Shown here: positions 6,949 to 10,826 of the stretch, in pieces
Layout: every line of letters begins with the position of its first letter
Position numbering within the stretch: the stretch's first letter is position 1
NCBI GenBank assembly: GCA_011620705.1
Contig: WOYR01000094.1
Span: 1-10,826 of the forward strand
DNA length: 10,826 nt
From: Microbacteriaceae bacterium
GTDB lineage: Bacteria > Actinomycetota > Actinomycetes > Actinomycetales > Microbacteriaceae
Direction of reading: 5' to 3'
Translations under genes and position numbers: made by a program
The notes under the pieces: generated by a model
Told to the model about the DNA's origin: nothing
Seen by the model: the letters and a program-made list of their open reading frames with translations, nothing else
Databases searched by the model: none

Positions 6949-6997
6949 GCAGTCGTTCGGCACTGAGCAGTCGTTCGGCACTGAGCAGTCGTTCGGC
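6944..6997 (+). repeat. Perfect tandem repeat, 3 x 18 bp, spanning a stop codon
   Basis: The unit ACTGAGCAGTCGTTCGGC occurs three times with no mismatch at 6944-6961, 6962-6979 and 6980-6997. The first copy includes the last two bases of the Asp78 codon and the TGA of the small zinc-finger gene. Because 18 is a multiple of three, the TGA recurs in frame at 6964 and 6982. Copy 1 with its flank also forms a 5-bp stem, CGACT-GAGC-AGTCG. Perfect identity points to recent slippage duplication or active maintenance. Confidence 0.9.
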
Positions 6998-7020
6998 GGA
7001 GGCGCCGAGTCGGCGGCTCC
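6998..7020. terminator. Hairpin between convergent genes, probable bidirectional terminator
   Basis: GGAG-G-CGCCG, a 3-nt AGT loop, then CGGCG-G-CTCC forms a 23-nt stem-loop of 5 plus 4 base pairs with one G-G mismatch. It lies between the stop of the small zinc-finger gene (6948) and the gatD stop (7072), where a shared terminator is expected. No T-tract follows on either strand, as is usual in high-GC actinobacteria. Confidence 0.5.
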
Positions 7021-7071
7021 GGGTGTCTGCGCATCAGGCAGGTTCGGGCACGAGCTGACGTCCTGACCCGG

Positions 7072-7797
7072 CTAGCCGATCGGCAGATCCAGCTGGGCCA
7101 AGATGGCACCCCGAGCGGCGGCGGCGAAGGAGTCGACGCGCGTGGCCTCATGCGAGTCTGCGCCATAACGGTCGCCGAACGCCGCGGTGAGCATCGCGTC
7201 CGCCAGCACAGGATTCTTCGCGAGCACGGGTCCGTGCAGGTGCGTGCCGATCGCCGAGCCCGTCCGCGAACCCTCCGAACGGGAGTCGTTGCCGGTGCCG
7301 CGCACGACGGCGCCGAAAGCGGAGGCGTCGTCGGGAACCACGAAGCCGCGGGCGTGGTTCTCGAAGCCGACGATGCGGCCTTCGCGCACATCCGCCACGA
7401 GTTCCCCGCTCGCCCGCGCCGGCAGCGGCTGCGCCCTGCCGGGGAAGACGCCGAAGCCCTCGATGAAGTCCGCCGCGGCGGTGCCCAGCTGGATGCCGTG
7501 GCTGAGCAGCTCGAATCCCGTCCCCACCGCGAGCAGCGGCACGCCCGCCGCCACCCAGTCGGACAGGGCGGTGGCGAAGCCGACCAGTTCGGCGCGGAGC
7601 GCCGGCAGCTCGGAATCCACGGATGAGCCGATCACGATCGCCGCGGGAGCCTCTGCCGGGGGCCGATCGCCCGGCAACACCGCGACGAGGTCCACGTCGA
7701 TGCCCGCCCAACGCGCGCGCTGCGCAAGCACGAGCGCGTTCTGCGCATCGCCGTTCACGTCGAGGCGCTGCGGGAAGAACTGCAGGATGGCCCTCAC
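7072..7797 (-). CDS. gatD: GatD-like type 1 glutamine amidotransferase homologue lacking the catalytic cysteine
   Basis: This 241-residue class I amidotransferase-fold protein (CobB/CobQ-like) pairs with MurT. In S. aureus, GatD frees ammonia from glutamine for MurT to amidate the D-Glu alpha-carboxyl of lipid II. Family landmarks present: ILQFFPQRLDVNGDAQNA near the start, AIVIGSSVDSE (53-63), GFENHARGF (144-152) and GTHLHGPVLAKNPVLAD (184-200), where His188 matches the catalytic His. The nucleophile elbow, normally LAxCxGxQ, reads LLAVGTGFELL (88-98), with Gly92 where Cys should be; the whole protein contains no Cys. The frame is intact and codon use matches its neighbours, so it is not an obvious pseudogene. 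The GTG start overlaps the murT TGA by 4 nt (7794-7797), implying translational coupling. Glutaminase activity should be absent; it may be a structural partner of MurT. Confidence 0.85.
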   Translation of the reverse strand: MRAILQFFPQRLDVNGDAQNALVLAQRARWAGIDVDLVAVLPGDRPPAEAPAAIVIGSSVDSELPALRAELVGFATALSDWVAAGVPLLAVGTGFELLSHGIQLGTAAADFIEGFGVFPGRAQPLPARASGELVADVREGRIVGFENHARGFVVPDDASAFGAVVRGTGNDSRSEGSRTGSAIGTHLHGPVLAKNPVLADAMLTAAFGDRYGADSHEATRVDSFAAAARGAILAQLDLPIG

Positions 7798-9089
7798 GAA
7801 CGCAGTCCCAGGTGTGCTCGGGTGCGGCGCATCGGATCGGCCGTGAAGATGATCGTCTTGAGGCCGCTCGCCGGCTCCGGCAGGGCGAGGAAGGCGTCGA
7901 TCGCCGTCGGGATGTCGGGTTCCAGGGCGTCGATCTCGACACCCTGGTATGCGAGCAGGAGCGCGAGCTCGGAGGCCTTCGACCCGCTGACGATCCGAGC
8001 GCGCCCGATCCTGCGCACATCCACCGGCCAGAAGTAGCCGGGATCGCGCACATCGGAGCCCATCGCGACGAGCACCTGGTCGATGCCCGCGTCCAGCGCG
8101 TCGACGTTGAGCTGGAAGCTGGCGGGATTCTGCACCAGGACGAACTCCACCTCGACCGCGCCACCCTGGGCGCCGCGCACCGTGGTGATCTCGCCGCGGG
8201 CGAAGACCGGCGCGAGCGTCGCGATGGTCTCGGCAGCCAGCTCCGGGTCGAAGGCCTCGCCGAGCAGCTCGCGTGCGGCGGCCATGGCGGCTGCGGCATC
8301 CACCGCATAGTGCACGCCTCTGGCCGGCAGCGTCACCGTGAGGGCGGTGCCGCCCACCTCGATCGTGGCGGTGCGCCCACGTGCAGCCTCGACGCGGGTG
8401 CCATGACTCACCCTGGATGCCGAGGTGCGTGTGGAGCCCAGCCCGCGCGGCTGCTCGGCCAGAACGCCCGCGCTCACGCCGAAGCGCTCGACGCGGACTC
8501 CTGCGGGGAGCTCCGCGACCAGCTCCTCCAGCATCGCGTCGTCGCCGTTGCTGACGACCGCCTCCGTGGCCCGATCGGCGATCTTCCTCAGGAGGGCGAC
8601 GACCCTCTCCGAGTCGAAGAAGCGGTCGATCTGGTCGGTCATCACGTTGGTGAGGACCACCAGTCGGGGCGACAACCGAGGGGCGATCAAGGCGCCGTGC
8701 CCCTCGTCCATTTCGAGCACCGCCAAGTCGGCGTCGATCGTCCCGTTCAGGCGGACCCGCTCGAGCAGCGCCGAGCTGAGCCCCTGCGAGATGTTCGCGG
8801 TCGAGGGATTGGTGAAGACCCGGCGGCCGTGCGCCTCGAGCAGCGCGACCAGCATCTTGGTCGTCGTCGACTTGCCGCTCGAACCGGTGACGACGACGAG
8901 CCCGTCGCGGAATCCGCGGAGCACGCTCGGCAGGAAACCGGGCGCGATCCTGTTGACGACGAGCCCGGGCACGGCGGAGCCCCCGCCCGGCTTGCGCAGC
9001 CGTGCCGCGACACGTGCCGCCCGACCGAGCAGGATGGCCGGCGCGTAGCGCAGGGCCACCCCGCCACCGGCGCGGGTCACTCGAGGCAC
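7794..9089 (-). CDS. murT: MurT-like Mur ligase (lipid II D-Glu alpha-carboxyl amide ligase homologue)
   Basis: This 431-residue protein has a Mur ligase central domain and a MurT C-terminal (DUF1727-type) domain. It shows the P-loop TGSSGKSTTT (68-77), LEMDEGH (125-131), LTNVMTDQIDRF (146-157), NGDDAML (181-187), and NPASFQLNVDALD (321-333) opening the C-terminal domain. MurT forms an acyl-phosphate at the lipid II D-Glu alpha-carboxyl and joins ammonia supplied by GatD. Unlike firmicute MurT, this one has no cysteine, so the Cys4 zinc ribbon is absent; residues about 205-250 are a short Ser/Arg/Gly-rich stretch instead. FWPVD (353-357) stands where I expect a Trp-Asp-Val. A hydrophobic, basic N-terminus (11-33) may contact the membrane. 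The GTG start at 9089 is 4 bp after the sigA stop, without a clear Shine-Dalgarno; GTG codons at residues 4 and 11 are alternatives. It is coupled to gatD by the GTGA overlap. Confidence 0.87.
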   Translation of the reverse strand: MPRVTRAGGGVALRYAPAILLGRAARVAARLRKPGGGSAVPGLVVNRIAPGFLPSVLRGFRDGLVVVTGSSGKSTTTKMLVALLEAHGRRVFTNPSTANISQGLSSALLERVRLNGTIDADLAVLEMDEGHGALIAPRLSPRLVVLTNVMTDQIDRFFDSERVVALLRKIADRATEAVVSNGDDAMLEELVAELPAGVRVERFGVSAGVLAEQPRGLGSTRTSASRVSHGTRVEAARGRTATIEVGGTALTVTLPARGVHYAVDAAAAMAAARELLGEAFDPELAAETIATLAPVFARGEITTVRGAQGGAVEVEFVLVQNPASFQLNVDALDAGIDQVLVAMGSDVRDPGYFWPVDVRRIGRARIVSGSKASELALLLAYQGVEIDALEPDIPTAIDAFLALPEPASGLKTIIFTADPMRRTRAHLGLRS

Positions 9090-9093
9090 CCGG

Positions 9094-10404
9094 CTATTCG
9101 AGGTAGTCGCGCAAGGACTGCGAGCGCGAGGGGTGGCGCAGCTTCGCCATCGTCTTCGACTCGATCTGACGGATGCGTTCGCGCGTCACGCCGAAGGTGT
9201 CGCCGATCTGATCGAGGGTCTTGGGCATGCCGTCGCCCAGGCCGAAGCGCATCCGGATCACGCCCGCCTCCCGCTCGCTGAGCGAGTCGAGCAGGCTCTC
9301 GAGCTGCTTCTGCAGCATCGTGAAGCCCACCGCATCCGCCGGGACGACCGCCTCGGTGTCCTCGATGAGGTCGCCGAACTCGCTGTCGCCGTCCTCGCCG
9401 AGGGGGGTGTGCAACGAGATCGGCTCACGGCCGTACTTCTGCACCTCGATGACCTTCTCCGGAGTCATGTCGAGCTCGCGGCTCAACTCCTCGGGGGTGG
9501 GTTCGCGCCCCAGGTCCTGCAGCATCTGGCGCTGCACGCGGGCGAGCTTGTTGATGACCTCGACCATGTGCACCGGAATCCGGATCGTGCGGGCTTGGTC
9601 GGCCATCGCCCGGGTGATGGCCTGACGGATCCACCAGGTTGCGTAGGTCGAGAACTTGTAACCCTTGGTGTAGTCGAACTTCTCGACCGCACGGATCAGA
9701 CCGAGGTTGCCCTCTTGGATCAGGTCCAAGAAGAGCATGCCGCGGCCGGTGTAACGTTTGGCGATGCTGACCACCAGACGCAGGTTAGCCTCGAGGAGGT
9801 GGTTCTTCGCGCGGCGGCCGTCGTCGGCGATCCATTCGAGTTCCTCCAGGGTCTTGCCACTGAGGCGGCCGCCTTTGCCGCGCTTCTCCTCCGCGAAGAG
9901 GCCAGCCTCGATCCGCTTCGCGAGCTCGACTTCCATCTCGGCGTTGAGCAGCGGAACCTTGCCGATCTGCTTCAGGTAGTCCTTGACCGGGTCGGCGGTG
10001 GCGCCGGCGACGGTGACCGTCTGCTCAGGCTCGTCGGTCTCGTCGGCGGCCGAGATCACGAACGCCTCGGACTCCTTCTCGTCCGCCACGATCGTCGGAT
10101 CGTTCTTCACGTCCTCCTCGAACTGGTCGTCCGGGACGTCGGGAAGGATCTTCTTGCCGTCAGGACCGACCTCGACCGCAGCAGTCTCGACGCTCTCCAC
10201 GTCGTCCTCGATCTCGATCTCCTCGATCGCCTCGAGTTCACCCGGATCGACATCCGTCGGTTCGGCCTCGTCTGCAGGCTCGTCGGACACCGTCGCCGCA
10301 GAGGCTCCGAGGTCGGCTTCGGGGGAAACGGGGGCGGCCTGTTTGGCCGGCGCCTTCTTCGCGGAAGCTTTCTTCGCTGTCGCAGTGGACTTGCTCGTCG
10401 ACAC
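9094..10404 (-). CDS. sigA: Principal RNA polymerase sigma factor (SigA/HrdB/RpoD type)
   Basis: This is the housekeeping sigma-70 factor of 436 residues from GTG 10404. The N-terminus has a Lys/Ala-rich stretch (about 4-24) and a long acidic segment (about 40-130), typical of actinobacterial SigA. Region 1.2 begins ADPVKDYLKQIGKVPLL (137-153). Region 2 spans about 200-270, with NLRLVVSIAKRYTGRGMLF, DLIQEGNLGLIRAVEKFDY and the -10-recognising YKFSTYATWWIRQAI. Region 3 (about 278-355) includes RIPVHMVEVINKLARVQRQ and EPISLHTPLGEDGDSEFGD. Region 4 (about 365-420) ends in the -35-binding helix-turn-helix TLDQIGDTFGVTRERIRQIE. I prefer the GTG at 10404 over that at 10410 because GAGAGG (10410-10415) lies 5 nt before it; 10410 would add Met-Phe. 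A TGA in frame upstream excludes anything much longer. A TTGACG (10453-10458, minus strand) resembles a -35, but no matching -10 is found. murT follows after 4 bp, so the three genes are probably co-transcribed. Confidence 0.95.
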   Translation of the reverse strand: MSTSKSTATAKKASAKKAPAKQAAPVSPEADLGASAATVSDEPADEAEPTDVDPGELEAIEEIEIEDDVESVETAAVEVGPDGKKILPDVPDDQFEEDVKNDPTIVADEKESEAFVISAADETDEPEQTVTVAGATADPVKDYLKQIGKVPLLNAEMEVELAKRIEAGLFAEEKRGKGGRLSGKTLEELEWIADDGRRAKNHLLEANLRLVVSIAKRYTGRGMLFLDLIQEGNLGLIRAVEKFDYTKGYKFSTYATWWIRQAITRAMADQARTIRIPVHMVEVINKLARVQRQMLQDLGREPTPEELSRELDMTPEKVIEVQKYGREPISLHTPLGEDGDSEFGDLIEDTEAVVPADAVGFTMLQKQLESLLDSLSEREAGVIRMRFGLGDGMPKTLDQIGDTFGVTRERIRQIESKTMAKLRHPSRSQSLRDYLE

Positions 10405-10409
10405 GAACA

Positions 10410-10415
10410 CCTCTC
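10410..10415 (-). promoter_or_regulatory. Shine-Dalgarno deciding the sigA start
   Basis: On the minus strand GAGAGG is followed by TGTTC and the GTG at 10404, a 5-nt spacing. The alternative GTG at 10410 overlaps this element and would have no usable spacing, so the shorter protein is favoured. Confidence 0.5.
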
Positions 10416-10472
10416 GTCAAAATCTGGCGTAGGGCGCGGCAAGGCCCGGTAACGTCAAGAGCCGCGGTCTCC

Positions 10473-10478
10473 TATTCT
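10473..10478 (+). promoter_or_regulatory. Candidate -10 element of the right-edge gene (TATTCT)
   Basis: TATTCT matches TANNNT and points to the gene starting near 10562, giving a leader of about 77 nt. No good -35 is seen upstream. The 157-bp region 10405-10561 between the divergent genes shows no other strong signal. Confidence 0.25.
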
Positions 10479-10561
10479 GCCACGGCCTCCAAGCCGATCC
10501 ACAAGTAGGGGCCTGTGGATGACTCAAGCGGACGGCGCGGATGTGCGGCATGGTTGGAGCC

Positions 10562-10826
10562 ATGATCACCGAACCTGTCGAGCCGTCGATGCGCAGGGTG
10601 CTGCGCCGGGCCGTCTTCGACCTGGCGGCCAACGAACCTCGGCTGACCCGGTTTCCGCCGTACGTCAACGTCGGCACGCCGGGAGGCTTGACCCTGACCT
10701 TCGACGAGTCGGGTCAGGAGTTGACTGACCACACTTTCCGGACCGACGTCGTTGCTGCTCTGGTGCACCGAGCCCGCAAGGTCGACCCGGCCGTGCCGAT
10801 GGTGTGGTTGACCCGCCCTGGAGGTC
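10562..10826 (+). CDS. Conserved-looking protein of unknown function, N-terminal fragment
   Basis: The plus strand is open from ATG 10562 to the right edge: 88 complete codons with strong actinobacterial codon use. The product begins MITEPVEPSMRRVLRRAVFD, continues with TRFPPYVNVGTPGGLTLTFD (29-48), and ends in the window with VPMVWLTRPGG. Alternating strands and a helix (TDVVAALVHRARKV) suggest a small alpha/beta protein, with no signal peptide or membrane segment. I do not recognise the family. In-frame ATGs also occur at 10541 and 10550; GGAG at 10556-10559 is too close to serve the ATG at 10562 well, so the exact start is unsettled. It is divergent from sigA across a 157-bp gap. The stop lies beyond the window. 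Confidence 0.62.
   Translation, partial: MITEPVEPSMRRVLRRAVFDLAANEPRLTRFPPYVNVGTPGGLTLTFDESGQELTDHTFRTDVVAALVHRARKVDPAVPMVWLTRPGG

Noticed and set aside
6944..6997. The three-unit repeat as a CRISPR array
   Set aside because: The units are directly adjacent with no spacers, 18 bp long, and no cas gene is present.
6806..7066. A frame that translates the tandem repeat as three copies of TEQSFG
   Set aside because: It begins inside the small zinc-finger gene without a ribosome binding site, and its upstream part is a frame shadow; the hexapeptide repeat is a by-product of the 18-bp DNA repeat.
7072..7797. Treating the gatD homologue as a pseudogene
   Set aside because: The frame is intact, the coupling to murT is preserved, the other family motifs and codon use are normal, and the MurT partner shows matching changes.
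7623..10452. Long plus-strand open frames opposite gatD, murT and sigA (552 and 439 codons)
   Set aside because: They are low-complexity Arg/Ala/Leu/Asp/Val translations of the complementary strand of confident genes, with no motif.

Overview
The window is a high-GC, gene-dense chromosomal segment that reads as an actinobacterium, most likely of the family Microbacteriaceae (Microbacterium-like). The basis is strong G/C third-position bias, several GTG starts, TANNNT -10 elements placed 7 nt before start codons (leaderless style), and a neighbourhood of principal sigma factor, MurT/GatD pair, small DUF7455-type protein and topoisomerase IV subunits. The assignment rests on protein resemblance from memory; no search was run.

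Layout, left to right. Positions 1-194 (-) hold the 5' end of an alkaline-phosphatase-superfamily phosphodiesterase. Only 12 bp separate it from a divergent parC (207-2693, +; topoisomerase IV subunit A). Convergent to parC is a type-B carboxylesterase (2745-4277, -), and upstream of it on the same strand is parE (4372-6486, -; topoisomerase IV subunit B). A 225-bp divergent gap leads to a 78-aa zinc-finger-like protein (6712-6948, +). Its stop codon lies inside a perfect 3 x 18-bp tandem repeat, followed by a hairpin. Coming the other way is a tight three-gene unit on the minus strand: sigA (9094-10404), then murT (start 4 bp after the sigA stop), then gatD (4-bp GTGA overlap with murT). At the right edge a divergent conserved-looking protein of unknown function (10562 to the edge, +) is cut by the window.

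How the genes work together. ParC and ParE form the chromosome-decatenating topoisomerase IV although they lie on opposite strands and cannot share an operon. SigA is the housekeeping sigma factor. MurT and GatD are homologues of the complex that amidates the alpha-carboxyl of D-Glu in lipid II using ammonia released from glutamine.

The most interesting observation is in that pair. The GatD homologue has no cysteine at all; its nucleophile position reads Val-Gly-Thr-Gly. The MurT homologue is also cysteine-free, so it has no Cys4 zinc ribbon, and it has Trp-Pro-Val where a Trp-Asp-Val is expected near the Asp that completes the glutaminase triad. A glutaminase-dead MurT/GatD would make sense in Microbacteriaceae, whose group-B peptidoglycan uses the D-Glu alpha-carboxyl as the cross-linking point rather than leaving it as isoglutamine. 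The complex may therefore attach an amino acid, or use free ammonia, instead of glutamine nitrogen. That function is inference; the missing residues are seen directly.
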